Origin: Mangrovicoccus sp. HB161399
GTDB lineage: Bacteria > Pseudomonadota > Alphaproteobacteria > Rhodobacterales > Rhodobacteraceae
Assembly: GCF_013184745.1 (NCBI RefSeq)
Contig: NZ_JAATVU010000003.1
Span: 124,916 to 188,915, forward strand
Reading direction: 5' to 3'
Length of the DNA stretch: 64,000 nucleotides
Shown here: positions 33,995 through 42,851 of the stretch, in pieces
Layout of the letters: every line of letters begins with the position of its first letter
How positions within the stretch are numbered: position 1 is the stretch's first letter
Position numbers and translations under genes: made by a program
The notes under the pieces: model-generated
The model's input: only the letters and a program-made list of their open reading frames with translations
The model's database searches: none
What the model was told of the DNA's origin: nothing

Positions 33995-34405
33995 ATGGCC
34001 CGTTTCGCATCTCTAGCCGCCGCTGCCGCGGTCCTGACCCTGGCGCTCTCCCCGGCCGCCTTCGCCCAGTCGCAGGGCGGCCAGCAGCCGGCCTGTAAGC
34101 CCGGCGAGCAGCACTGCGTGCAGCCGCAGGGCCAGGCGGCCGGCAATGCCGCCAAGCAGCAGGGCCATAAGGATCAGGCCAAGCCGCAGGCAAAGGGCCA
34201 GAAGCAGGGCAGCGCCCACGCGGCGCCCCATGTCGGCGACAGCGCCAAGGCCGGCCGACAGGTGCAGCCCCCGGCGCATGGCCAGCTGAAGGCCCCGCCG
34301 AAGGGCCAGGAATACCGCGTGATCGATGACCAGGTCGTGCGCGTCGACAGCAGCACGCTGAAGATCCTCGCCGTTGTCGGCCTCGCCAGCGCGCTGCTGA
34401 ACTGA
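33995..34405 (+). CDS. Small exported RcnB-like protein
   Basis: The 136-residue protein has a signal peptide (MARFASLAAAAAVLTLALSPAAFAQ, cleavage near 24). A Gln/Lys/Gly-rich linker with two Cys (ACKPGEQHC) follows, then a C-terminal segment (PPKGQEYRVIDDQVVRVDSS, KILAVVGLASALLN) with the GxEYxxxDxxxxxVDxxTxxI layout of RcnB-type periplasmic proteins. RcnB tunes Ni/Co efflux in enterobacteria; whether this protein does so is unknown. The start is preceded by GAAGGAG. It lies 55 bases before the macA-like gene and could be co-transcribed. Confidence 0.6.
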   Translation: MARFASLAAAAAVLTLALSPAAFAQSQGGQQPACKPGEQHCVQPQGQAAGNAAKQQGHKDQAKPQAKGQKQGSAHAAPHVGDSAKAGRQVQPPAHGQLKAPPKGQEYRVIDDQVVRVDSSTLKILAVVGLASALLN

Positions 34406-34460
34406 CCGCCGTGCCGGGCGCGGGGCCGTGCCCCCGCCCGGTCCCTGCCGGAGACCCGCG

Positions 34461-35627
34461 ATGAAACGGCTTCTGCCTGCCCTGATCCTGGTGGCCGCCC
34501 TTGGCGGGGCTGCGGCGCCGGCTCTGCTGCGCCCTGCGCCGTCCGAAGCGCCGCCGCAGCTGGCCCATGCCGAGCGCGGCACCGTCACGCGGTCTGTGCT
34601 GGCCTCGGGGATGCTGGAGGCCAGCCGGCTCGTCAGCGTCGGCGCGCGGGTCTCGGGGCAGGTGGAGACGCTGGCCGTCGATCTCGGCGACCGCGTGGCG
34701 GAGGGCGACCTGATCGCGCAGATCGACAGCCAGGACCAGCAGAACGAGGTGCTGCAGGCCGAGGCGTCGCTGGCCAATCTCGCCGCGCAGATCGCCTCGA
34801 CCCAGGCGACGCTCGACCATGCGCGCGAGTCCCTGGCGCGGCTCGAACGGCTGAAGGCCGGGAGCTACGCCACCGACGAGGACATCGAGAGCGCGACCGC
34901 CGACGTGCGCGTCTGCGAGGCCGAGCTGGACGCGCTGGCGGCGCAGAAATCCAGCGCCGAGGTCACGCTCTCGACCGCGAAGGTGGCGCTGGAACGCACG
35001 CGGATCACCTCGCCGATCACCGGCACAGTGGTCGCCGTGGTGGTCAAGCAGGGCCAGACGGTGAATGCCGCGCAATCGGCGCCCACCATCGTCAAGATCG
35101 CGGACCTGTCGACCATGATCGTGAAGGCGGAGGTCTCGGAGGCCGACGTGATGAAGGTCGCGCCGGGGCAGGAGGCGAGCTTCACGACGCTCGGCGCGCC
35201 GGGCGAGCCCTTTGCCGCCACGGTGGCGGAAATCGAGCCCGCCCCGGAGGAAATCGCCGACAGCGACACGATCGACGGCGACAGCGCCATCTACTACAAC
35301 GCCCTGCTGGCCGTCGGGAATGCGGACGGGCGGCTGAGGATCGGCATGACGGCCGAGGTCTCCATCCTGCTGGAGCGCGCCGTGGACGTGCTGACCGTGC
35401 CCGCCGCCGCCGTCTCCGGCGGGCCGCAGGGGCAGGTGGTGCAGGTCTTCGATCCGGGCACCGGCGCGGCCCGGCCGCGCACCGTCGAAACCGGGCTCAG
35501 CGACAAGGTCACCACCGAGATCAGCGCCGGGCTGGACGAAGGCGACCTGGTGGTCACGGGCAGCGCTCCGGACGCCCCACCGGCGGATGGCGGCGGGCGG
35601 CGCATGGGCCCGCCGCCGATGTTCTGA
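34461..35627 (+). CDS. macA: MacA/HlyD-type periplasmic adaptor of an ABC efflux pump
   Basis: This 388-residue membrane-fusion protein has an N-terminal membrane anchor/signal (about 4-24). Lipoyl-type halves (about 55-90 and 165-200, with ITSPITGTVVAVVVKQGQTV) flank an alpha-hairpin rich in Ala, Glu and Leu (about 95-165). Beta-barrel and membrane-proximal domains follow. The order MacA-MacB-outer membrane factor supports a tripartite exporter for a macrolide-like compound, peptide or siderophore. The start is ATG at 34461. The C-terminus is Gly/Pro/Met-rich (GGGRRMGPPPMF). Confidence 0.85.
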   Translation: MKRLLPALILVAALGGAAAPALLRPAPSEAPPQLAHAERGTVTRSVLASGMLEASRLVSVGARVSGQVETLAVDLGDRVAEGDLIAQIDSQDQQNEVLQAEASLANLAAQIASTQATLDHARESLARLERLKAGSYATDEDIESATADVRVCEAELDALAAQKSSAEVTLSTAKVALERTRITSPITGTVVAVVVKQGQTVNAAQSAPTIVKIADLSTMIVKAEVSEADVMKVAPGQEASFTTLGAPGEPFAATVAEIEPAPEEIADSDTIDGDSAIYYNALLAVGNADGRLRIGMTAEVSILLERAVDVLTVPAAAVSGGPQGQVVQVFDPGTGAARPRTVETGLSDKVTTEISAGLDEGDLVVTGSAPDAPPADGGGRRMGPPPMF

Positions 35628-35636
35628 GGCCGCGCC

Positions 35637-37574
35637 ATGCAGGAGCCGCTGATTTCCGTGCGCGGGGTGTCCCGCAGCTACGCTGCCGGGCGCGAGACCG
35701 TGCGCGTGCTCGACGGGGTCGATCTCGACATCTTCCCCGGCGAGCTGGTCGCGATCATCGGCAGCTCGGGCTCGGGCAAGACCACGCTGATGAACATCCT
35801 CGGCCTGCTCGACCGGCCCTCGGAAGGCACCTACCGGTTCCGCGGGCAGGATGTCGGCGCGCTGCCGCCCGAAGCGCAGGCGGCGCTCCGGCGCGGGCAT
35901 TTCGGCTTCATCTTCCAGCGCTACCAGCTGCTCGGCGATCTCGATGCCACCGGCAATGCCGAGATCCCCGCCATCTATGCAGGCGAGGCGCGGAGTGCCC
36001 GGCGCGCGCGGGCGCGGGAGCTCCTGGCCCGGCTGGGGCTGGGCGGGCGGCTGGATCACCGCCCCTCGGAACTGTCGGGCGGGCAGCAGCAGCGGGTCTC
36101 GGTCGCCCGCGCACTGATGAATGGCGGCGAGGTGATCCTGGCCGACGAGCCCACCGGCGCGCTGGACACGAAAAGCAGCGCCGAGCTGATCGGGCTCCTG
36201 CTGGAGCTGAACGCGAGCGGCCACACGATCGTCATGGTGACGCATGACCCCAAGGTCGCGGCGCACGCGCACCGCACCATCGAGATCAGCGACGGCCGCG
36301 TCATCGCCGACAGCGGCCGCGCCGACCTTGCCGCTCCGTCCGCCGGGGCGCCGCCCCGCCCGGCGGCGCGGTTCGCCGGTCTGATGCGCATGGCCGAGGC
36401 GGCGCGCATGGCGCTGGCGGCGATGATGGCGCACCGGCTGCGCAGCTTCCTGACCATGCTCGGTATCATCATAGGCATCGCCTCGGTGGTGCTGGTCGTG
36501 GCGCTCGGCGCAGGCAGCCAGGAAAAGGTGCTGGAGAACATCTCCTCGCTCGGCACCAACACGATCACGGTGCGGGCGGGGTCCGGGTTCGGCGCGCGCC
36601 ATGCCGGGCGGATCGAGACGCTGGTTCCGTCCGATGCCGCGGCCATCGCCGCCGAACCATATGCCGCGGGGGTCTCCCCGGCGGTGTCCTCCAGCCTAGC
36701 CGGCAGCCGGGCAGGCACCGAGGCGACGGTCTCGGCCAGCGGCGTGACCAACGACTATTTCGCCCTGCGCTCCTATGCGACCATCGAGGGCAGCCTGTTC
36801 GATGCCGCCGACATCACCGGGCTGGCCCAGGTGGCGGTGATCGACGAGGACACGCGCGACACCTTCTTCGGCACGGATGGCGAGGCGGTCGGACAGACGC
36901 TGAGGCTGGGAAACGTGCCGGTGCGGATCATCGGCGTGGTGCGCTCGTCCGGCGCCGCCTTCGGGCCGGAATCGCTCAATGTCTGGCTGCCCTACACCAC
37001 GGTGATGGGCCGGGTCTCGGGGCAGCGCTATCTCGACAGCATCACCGTCCAGGTCGCCGACGGATCGGACATGGACAGCGCGCAGTCCGCCATCACCGCG
37101 CTACTGGCGCAGCGCCACGGAACGCAGGATTTCTTCCTGCAGAACAGCGACACGATCCGCGAGACGCTGACCTCCACCACGCGCACCATGACGCTGCTCG
37201 TCGCCGCCATCGCGGTGATCTCGCTGGTCGTGGGCGGGATCGGGGTGATGAACATCATGCTGGTCTCGGTCACCGAGCGCACCCGCGAGATCGGCGTCCG
37301 CATCGCCATCGGCGCGCGCCGCTCCGACATCGTCGCGCAGTTCCTGATCGAGGCCGTGCTGGTCTGCCTCTCCGGGGGCGTCCTCGGCATCGCGCTGGCG
37401 TTCGGCGGAGGGCAGGCGGCGGTCATGCTGTCGGACGGTCTCAGGCTGAGCTTCTCGGGGCTCTCGGTGGCCGCCGCCTTCCTGTCCTCCACCGCCATCG
37501 GCATCACCTTCGGCTACCTCCCGGCGCGCGCCGCGGCGCGGCTCGACCCGGTGGCCGCGCTGAGCCGCGATTGA
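35637..37574 (+). CDS. macB: MacB-type ABC exporter (ATPase fused to permease)
   Basis: The protein has 645 residues. The N-terminal ATPase (about 1-230) has Walker A GSSGSGKTT, signature [15 protein letters not shown], Walker B VILADEPTGALD and H-loop MVTHD. One membrane segment near 270-292 (FLTMLGIIIGIASVVLVVALG) leads into a large periplasmic domain, and three more segments at the C-terminus follow (VAAIAVISLVVGGIGVMNIM and onward). This is the complete MacB architecture. It is 9 bases after macA. Confidence 0.92.
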   Translation: MQEPLISVRGVSRSYAAGRETVRVLDGVDLDIFPGELVAIIGSSGSGKTTLMNILGLLDRPSEGTYRFRGQDVGALPPEAQAALRRGHFGFIFQRYQLLGDLDATGNAEIPAIYAGEARSARRARARELLARLGLGGRLDHRPSELSGGQQQRVSVARALMNGGEVILADEPTGALDTKSSAELIGLLLELNASGHTIVMVTHDPKVAAHAHRTIEISDGRVIADSGRADLAAPSAGAPPRPAARFAGLMRMAEAARMALAAMMAHRLRSFLTMLGIIIGIASVVLVVALGAGSQEKVLENISSLGTNTITVRAGSGFGARHAGRIETLVPSDAAAIAAEPYAAGVSPAVSSSLAGSRAGTEATVSASGVTNDYFALRSYATIEGSLFDAADITGLAQVAVIDEDTRDTFFGTDGEAVGQTLRLGNVPVRIIGVVRSSGAAFGPESLNVWLPYTTVMGRVSGQRYLDSITVQVADGSDMDSAQSAITALLAQRHGTQDFFLQNSDTIRETLTSTTRTMTLLVAAIAVISLVVGGIGVMNIMLVSVTERTREIGVRIAIGARRSDIVAQFLIEAVLVCLSGGVLGIALAFGGGQAAVMLSDGLRLSFSGLSVAAAFLSSTAIGITFGYLPARAAARLDPVAALSRD

Positions 37575-37609
37575 CCATGACCCAGATGCGCCCCGGAAAG
37601 GACGTCCCC

Positions 37610-38953
37610 ATGACCCGCCCGATCCTCTGCCTCGCCCTCCTCGCCGCGGCCTGCGCGCCGGTCGGGCCGGACTATGTCCGCCCGGCGGCGGTTCTGCCCG
37701 CGGGCTATGCCGAGGGGGACGGCGCGGCGATCGGCGAGGTCGCGGCACGGCGCTGGTGGGAGAGCTACGGCGACGGGATGCTCGACGGGCTGGTGGAGCG
37801 CGGGCTGACGCAGAACCTGGACATTGCCGCCGCGCTGGAGCGGATCCGCGGGGCGGAAGCGGCGCTGCGCGCGACCGGCGCCAATGCCGCCGTCTCCGGC
37901 GATGCCAATGCCGCCTGGACCCGCTCCGACAGCGAGGGCGCGGCCATGGCGGACACGCGTAGCGGCGGGCTCTCGGCGGATCTGGTGATCGACCTCTTCG
38001 GCGGGCTGCGCCGGGGGCGGCAATCGGCAGCGGCGGATCTGGAGGCGGCGCGGGCCGATGCGGGCACGGTGCGGCTGGCCTATCTGTCCGCGCTGGTCGG
38101 CGCCTATGTCGATGCGCGCTACTACCAGGAGGCGCTGGCGCTGTCGCGGCAGGACATCCAGCTCCGCCGCGAAACGCTGGCGATGACCGAAGCCAAGGTG
38201 GCGGCAGGCGCGGCGACGCGCTACGACCAGGTGCTGGCCCGGGCCTCGGTGAACGGCGCCGAGGCGGAGCTTCCGGGGCTGGAGGCAAGCTTCCTGGCGC
38301 AGGTCCATGCCATCGCCACGCTTCTGGGCGAGCCGTCGAAGCCGCTGGTCGCGGAGATGCAGGCCGGGCGGGCACAGCCGCGGGCGCATGGCGGCATTGC
38401 CACCGGCATCCCGGCGGAGCTGCTGCGCAACCGCCCCGACGTGCGCTCCGCCGAGCAGGCACTGATCGCCGCGACGGCGGATATCGGCGTGGCGGAGGCG
38501 GAGCTTCTGCCCTCGGTCACCCTTGGCGGCACGGTCAGCCAGTCCGCGGTGCAGAGCTGGAGCTTCGGCCCCTCGCTGTCGCTGCCGGTGCTGTCGCAGG
38601 GGCGGCTGAGGGCGAACCGCGACCAGGCGGTGTCGCTGGCGCGGCAGGCCGAGATCGACTGGCGGGCCGCAATCCTCGGCGCGGTGGAGGATGTCGAGAC
38701 GGCCCATGCAAGCTGGACGAGGCTGCGCCGCGAGACGGCGCTGCGCGAAACTGCCGTGCAATCCTATGCCGAGGCCGCGCGGCTGTCGCGCGGCGCCTAC
38801 GAGGCGGGGGATATCGAGCTGTCGGATCTGATCGGCGACGACCAGACGCTGGCCAATGCGCGCCAGAGCCTCGCCGGATCGGTGCGCGACCTTGCCGTCC
38901 AATGGGCCACCGTGCAGGTCGCGCTCGGCGCCGGCGCCTATCCTTCCAGGTAG
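37610..38953 (+). CDS. NodT/TolC-type outer-membrane efflux lipoprotein
   Basis: The 447-residue protein has a lipoprotein signal MTRPILCLALLAAAC, with lipobox LAAAC and the Cys at 15. Two repeats of the outer-membrane-factor fold follow, with long helices (LDIAAALERIRGAEAALRAT; ARQAEIDWRAAILGAVEDVE). The start at 37610 follows GGAAAGGACG; an earlier in-frame ATG lies at 37577. It completes the tripartite pump with MacA and MacB, and nothing else is in the operon. Confidence 0.88.
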   Translation: MTRPILCLALLAAACAPVGPDYVRPAAVLPAGYAEGDGAAIGEVAARRWWESYGDGMLDGLVERGLTQNLDIAAALERIRGAEAALRATGANAAVSGDANAAWTRSDSEGAAMADTRSGGLSADLVIDLFGGLRRGRQSAAADLEAARADAGTVRLAYLSALVGAYVDARYYQEALALSRQDIQLRRETLAMTEAKVAAGAATRYDQVLARASVNGAEAELPGLEASFLAQVHAIATLLGEPSKPLVAEMQAGRAQPRAHGGIATGIPAELLRNRPDVRSAEQALIAATADIGVAEAELLPSVTLGGTVSQSAVQSWSFGPSLSLPVLSQGRLRANRDQAVSLARQAEIDWRAAILGAVEDVETAHASWTRLRRETALRETAVQSYAEAARLSRGAYEAGDIELSDLIGDDQTLANARQSLAGSVRDLAVQWATVQVALGAGAYPSR

Positions 38954-38955
38954 CG

Positions 38956-39335
38956 CCGGGACGGGGAGCGGCGCCGATGGCCGGGCCAGTCCCGGGGAAA
39001 GGCAGTCCGGCCCGCGAGCCGGAGGCGCGATGAGCCGGCCGAAGACCCGAGCGTCCTGGCGCCGACACCGCTCCTTGCCGGTCCCTCGCGCGGAGCGGCC
39101 GCCGGGGCCGCGATCCCGTGTCCGGCGCGGCCTGGAGCGTGATGTTGCGGCCGGCCGCGTCCTCGCATCGGGCGGAGCATTTCGGCGCCATGACCTGCGG
39201 GATGACGGCATTCCGGAGCTTCGCTTCCGCAAGCGTCCCAGCACGCAGGGAGCGCGCTTGCCGGCTCTTCGCTGGCCCGTGCCGTATGCGTGCCGATGGA
39301 CGCTTCGGCAGGCGGGGGCCGCAGACCGGAGCCCG
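38956..39335. other. Gene-free stretch with a weak hairpin
   Basis: CCGGGAC/GTCCCGG (38956-38995) could end the efflux operon transcript. The remaining 340 bases to the convergent LysR gene hold no recognised gene and look like decayed mobile DNA. Confidence 0.4.
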
Positions 39336-40274
39336 CTAGTCCCGGTGCCAGGATGCGGTGTCGTTGCAGCTCTGCCGGAAGGCGGCCAGTTCCTCGCCGA
39401 AGATGTCCAGGAAGATCTGCGCGAGTCCGCTGCGCCCGGCCTGGCGCGGCTGCACGCAGACGAAGGTGAAATCCAGGTTCTCCGCCAAGGGACGCACGGT
39501 GCCGCCGCGGCGGGCGAACTGCCAGGCCGCGAAGGCATCGACGATCGACATGCCGAGGCCGGATTCCACCAGCTCGGAAATGGTGGCCGACCAGCGCGCA
39601 TCGACATTGATCCGCCGCGTCACGTTCATCGAGTCGAACAGCGCGTCGGTCCGCAGGCGGCTCGACGTGCCCTCGGAAGTGGCGATGAATTCCTCGCCCT
39701 CGAGGTCGCGCACCGAGACCCGCGGCTGCGCGGAGAGCCGGTGCCCGGGCGGCAGGATGCAGAAGGACGGCACGGACATCAGCGCTCCGACCTCGACCCG
39801 GGTGCGGTCCACCGGCGTCATGGCAAAGCCCAGGTCGCACAGGCCCGCCGCGACGAAATCCACGACCTCCTCGGAATTGTAGTTCTGCATCGACAGCTGC
39901 ACGTCGGCATGCTCGGCCCGCATCCGGATGACGACCCGCCCGAGGAAGGCCAGCGAGAAGGTCGGCAGCGCCGCGATCCGCAGCCGCCCGGCGGAGCGGT
40001 TGCGGATGCGCAGCGCCGCGCGGGCGACCCGCTCCAGCCCGCTGTACGAGCGCTCCACCTCGGTATAGAGCGCGAAGGCGGCATCGGTCGGCTTCAGCCC
40101 GCCCTGCCGGCGCTCGAAGAGCGCGAAGCCGAGCGCGGCTTCGAGCTGGCCGAGGATCTTCGACACGGCGGGCTGCGAGACGGAGAGCATCCGCGCAGCT
40201 TCCGTGACCGAGGCAGCCACCATGACGGCGCGGAAGGCCTCGATCTGGCGGTGGGTCGGGCGGATCTCTGACAT
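39336..40274 (-). CDS. LysR-type transcriptional regulator of the lyase/oxidase operon
   Basis: The 312-residue protein has helix-turn-helix sequence ASVTEAARMLSVSQPAVSKIL and a C-terminal effector domain (about 90-300). An ATG five codons upstream (40289) overlaps the symmetrical site at 40288-40302, so the internal ATG at 40274 (MSEIRPTHRQ) is the preferred start. It is divergent from the nine-gene transport/catabolic operon and is probably its activator; GDHR-like opine/amino-acid regulators share this layout. The 3' end abuts a gene-free stretch. Confidence 0.85.
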   Translation of the reverse strand: MSEIRPTHRQIEAFRAVMVAASVTEAARMLSVSQPAVSKILGQLEAALGFALFERRQGGLKPTDAAFALYTEVERSYSGLERVARAALRIRNRSAGRLRIAALPTFSLAFLGRVVIRMRAEHADVQLSMQNYNSEEVVDFVAAGLCDLGFAMTPVDRTRVEVGALMSVPSFCILPPGHRLSAQPRVSVRDLEGEEFIATSEGTSSRLRTDALFDSMNVTRRINVDARWSATISELVESGLGMSIVDAFAAWQFARRGGTVRPLAENLDFTFVCVQPRQAGRSGLAQIFLDIFGEELAAFRQSCNDTASWHRD

Positions 40275-40287
40275 CGGTCGATACCCC

Positions 40288-40302
40288 ATAAGATGTGGTT
40301 AT
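40288..40302. promoter_or_regulatory. LysR-type T-N11-A box
   Basis: ATAAGATGTGGTTAT contains TAA-N7-TTA (T at 40289, A at 40301), the classic LysR-family recognition layout. It lies between the divergent LysR and binding-protein genes. Confidence 0.55.
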
Positions 40303-40494
40303 AACTTCAAGCCCATTTGTGCTTTGACTTCATGCCCTATCACCCGAATGATCGCCGGAGAAGGTGCCGCAGAGCGCCGCGACAGACAGCAATCATCATC
40401 AGCCAGCCGCGGGAAACCGGCGCATCGCGCCCGGTCATGGCCCCTTGCTGGCTGCGGACGGCCCGGCCGTCCGGTGTCCAGCATGGAGACTCCC

Positions 40495-41376
40495 GTGAAC
40501 GCCCAAACGACGAACGCCTCCCCGCCCGCCGCTTCCGCTTTCCGCCGCACGGCCTGCACCGCTATGGCCGCGGCCGCCGCTGCCCTGCTCCTGCACGCCG
40601 CGCCGCTGCGCGCCCAGGAAATGCCGGAGCTGCCCGCCGCGATCGCGGATGCGGGCAAGATCCGCGTCGGCACCAAATGCGACTATCCGCCGGAAGGCTT
40701 TCTCGACAATTCCGGCACGCCGATCGGGGTCGAGGTCTCGATGGCGCACCAGATCGCCAAATATGCCTTCGGCGAGGATGCCGAAGCCGAGATCGTCTGC
40801 GTCACCGGCTCCAACCGGATCCCGGCGCTGCTGGGCAGCAAGATCGACCTGATCATCGCCACCATGGGCATCAATGCCGAGCGCGAGGAAGTCGTCGATT
40901 TCACCCATCCCTATGCCTGGTCCTCTTCCGGCGTCGTGGTGAAGGCCGACAATCCGGCAAATTCGCTGGCCGAGCTCGAAGGATCGACCGTCGCCTTCAT
41001 CAAGGGCGCCTGGCAGATCCCGTATTTCGAGGAAAACTATCCCGACGTGCAGATGCTGCTGCTCGACGGCGTGTCCGACAGCGTCCAGGCGCTGATGCAG
41101 GACCGCGTTGCCGGCTACGCGCACGACACGCCGGTGCTGATGTCGCTGGTCGCCAACAACCCGCGCATCCGGCTGATGGACGAGTCCTACAAGATCGGCA
41201 CCCGCGGCGCCGCGGTGCGGCCGGGCGAGACCGAATGGCTGGCCTATGTGAACGCGTCGCTCGACCGGATGGCCGCGGAGGGCCTCTATGCGGCCTGGTT
41301 CAAGGAATATGCCGATGACGAGAACCTGGAGGTGAAGCTGAACTTCTGGGACATGTCGAAGATGCCGACCCAGTAA
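40495..41376 (+). CDS. Amino-acid/opine-type ABC transporter binding protein
   Basis: This 293-residue family-3 solute-binding protein has an unusually long N-region before the signal hydrophobic core (about 22-37, AAAAAALLLHAAPLRAQ). The GVEVSMAHQIAKYAFG and LIIATMGINAEREEVVDF motifs are typical. The GTG at 40495, with GGAG six bases upstream, is the preferred start; an in-frame ATG lies at 40483. Its place before an ArgH-like lyase and opine-oxidase-like subunits suggests an N-substituted amino-dicarboxylate ligand, but this is inference. Confidence 0.82.
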   Translation: MNAQTTNASPPAASAFRRTACTAMAAAAAALLLHAAPLRAQEMPELPAAIADAGKIRVGTKCDYPPEGFLDNSGTPIGVEVSMAHQIAKYAFGEDAEAEIVCVTGSNRIPALLGSKIDLIIATMGINAEREEVVDFTHPYAWSSSGVVVKADNPANSLAELEGSTVAFIKGAWQIPYFEENYPDVQMLLLDGVSDSVQALMQDRVAGYAHDTPVLMSLVANNPRIRLMDESYKIGTRGAAVRPGETEWLAYVNASLDRMAAEGLYAAWFKEYADDENLEVKLNFWDMSKMPTQ

Positions 41377-41385
41377 GCCCGGATC

Positions 41386-41410
41386 CGGACGGCTCCGCGC
41401 GGGCCGTCCG
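41386..41410 (+). terminator. G+C hairpin after the binding-protein gene
   Basis: CGGACGGC and GCCGTCCG form an 8-bp stem around a 9-base loop within the 67-base gap before the first permease gene. No T tract. Confidence 0.6.
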
Positions 41411-41443
41411 TCCTGCCGCGCTCCCGGTTCCGGAAGGCCTGCC

Positions 41444-42115
41444 ATGACCTACCAATTCAGCTTTCCCTACATCTGGGGCGCCACCCCGGATCTGATGATG
41501 GGGCTGTGGATGACCGTGCTGGTCAGCCTCGTCTCCATCGCCTTCTCGGTCGCCATCGGCACGCTCTGCGCCTGCCTGCGCGTGTTCCGCGTGCCGGTGC
41601 TGTCGCAGGTCGCCTCCTGCTATGTGCATTTCATGCGTTCGACGCCGCTTCTGGTGCAGATCTACTTCATCTTCTACGGGCTGGCCTCGCTCGGGCTCGG
41701 GCTCGGCGGCTTCTGGTCGGGGGTGCTGGCGCTGTCGCTCTGGGGCGGGGCCTACAACAGCGAGAACATCCGCGGCGGGCTCGCGGCCGTGCCGCTGGGG
41801 CTGCGCGAGGCGGCGTTCTCGCTGGGGCTGAAGCCGATGCTATACCTGCGGCTGGTGGCGCTGCCGATCGGGCTGCGGGTCTGCATCCCCTCGATGCTGA
41901 ACACCGCCGTCTCGGTGCTCAAGAACTCCTCCTACCTGCAGGCGATCGGGCTGGCGGAGCTGACCTTCGTGGCGATGAACCGCGTCGCCATGGATTTCCG
42001 CACGCTGGAGATGTTCGTGTCGATCGGCGCGATCTACCTGGTCATCGTGCTGCTGCTGTCGGCCTCCGTGCGGCAGCTGGAACGGGTGCTGCAGGCGCCG
42101 TTCCGGACCGCGTGA
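41444..42115 (+). CDS. Amino-acid ABC transporter permease 1
   Basis: This 223-residue HisM/HisQ-type permease has five membrane segments and the EAA-like loop GGLAAVPLGLREAAFSLGLK (about 109-128). It is seven bases from the next permease gene and part of the divergent LysR-controlled operon. Confidence 0.85.
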   Translation: MTYQFSFPYIWGATPDLMMGLWMTVLVSLVSIAFSVAIGTLCACLRVFRVPVLSQVASCYVHFMRSTPLLVQIYFIFYGLASLGLGLGGFWSGVLALSLWGGAYNSENIRGGLAAVPLGLREAAFSLGLKPMLYLRLVALPIGLRVCIPSMLNTAVSVLKNSSYLQAIGLAELTFVAMNRVAMDFRTLEMFVSIGAIYLVIVLLLSASVRQLERVLQAPFRTA

Positions 42116-42122
42116 GGCTGCC

Positions 42123-42851
42123 ATGGACCTGATCATCGAAAACCTGCCGCTGATGTGGAAGGGACTGGTCGTCACCTTCCAGCTGGCCGTTGCCACGCTG
42201 TTCCTGACGACTGCCGTCTCCTTCGCGGTCGGCATCGCCGCCGTTTCGCGGTTCCGGTCCCTGCGGATCCTCAGCGTGGTCTTCGTGGAGTTCTTCCGCG
42301 ACATCCCACTGGTGGTGAACCTGCTCTTCGTCTATTTCGGCGCGCCGCTGGTCGGGCTGTCGCTCGATCCCTTCGCCGCGGCGCTGGTCAGCTTCACCAG
42401 CTGGGGCAGCGCCAACGGCGCGGAGATCATCCGCGGCGGCTTCAAGGCCATCCCGAAGCACCAGCGGGAAAGCGCGCTGGCCCTCGGCATGCGTCCGGCC
42501 GAGACCATGGTGCTGGTGCTGCTGCCGCAGATCCTGCTGCCGATCCTGCCGGCCTTCACCGGGCTCTTCTCCATCCTGATCCAGGCGACGTCGCTGGCGA
42601 CGATGGTCGGGGCGATGGAATTCCTGCGCTCCGCCCAGATCATCGTCGAGCGCACCACCATGATGACCGGCATGAGCCCCGCCTTCGCGGTCTACGGCTT
42701 CGTGCTCTGCGTCTATTTCGTGATCTGCTTCAGCCTGAACCTGCTGACCGGCTGGCTCGAGCGCCGCATCGCGCAGTCCCGCAGCGCCCATCGCCATGCG
42801 GAAAGCGAGCCCGCGACGGAAACAGCCATGCGCCCCGCGGAGGCCACATGA
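42123..42851 (+). CDS. Amino-acid ABC transporter permease 2
   Basis: The 242-residue permease has five membrane segments, with FFRDIPLVVNLLFVYF near 58-73 and the EAA loop GGFKAIPKHQRESALALGMR (about 104-123). The hydrophilic His/Arg/Glu-rich tail of about 25 residues is longer than usual. The stop overlaps the lyase ATG as ATGA. Confidence 0.85.
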   Translation: MDLIIENLPLMWKGLVVTFQLAVATLFLTTAVSFAVGIAAVSRFRSLRILSVVFVEFFRDIPLVVNLLFVYFGAPLVGLSLDPFAAALVSFTSWGSANGAEIIRGGFKAIPKHQRESALALGMRPAETMVLVLLPQILLPILPAFTGLFSILIQATSLATMVGAMEFLRSAQIIVERTTMMTGMSPAFAVYGFVLCVYFVICFSLNLLTGWLERRIAQSRSAHRHAESEPATETAMRPAEAT

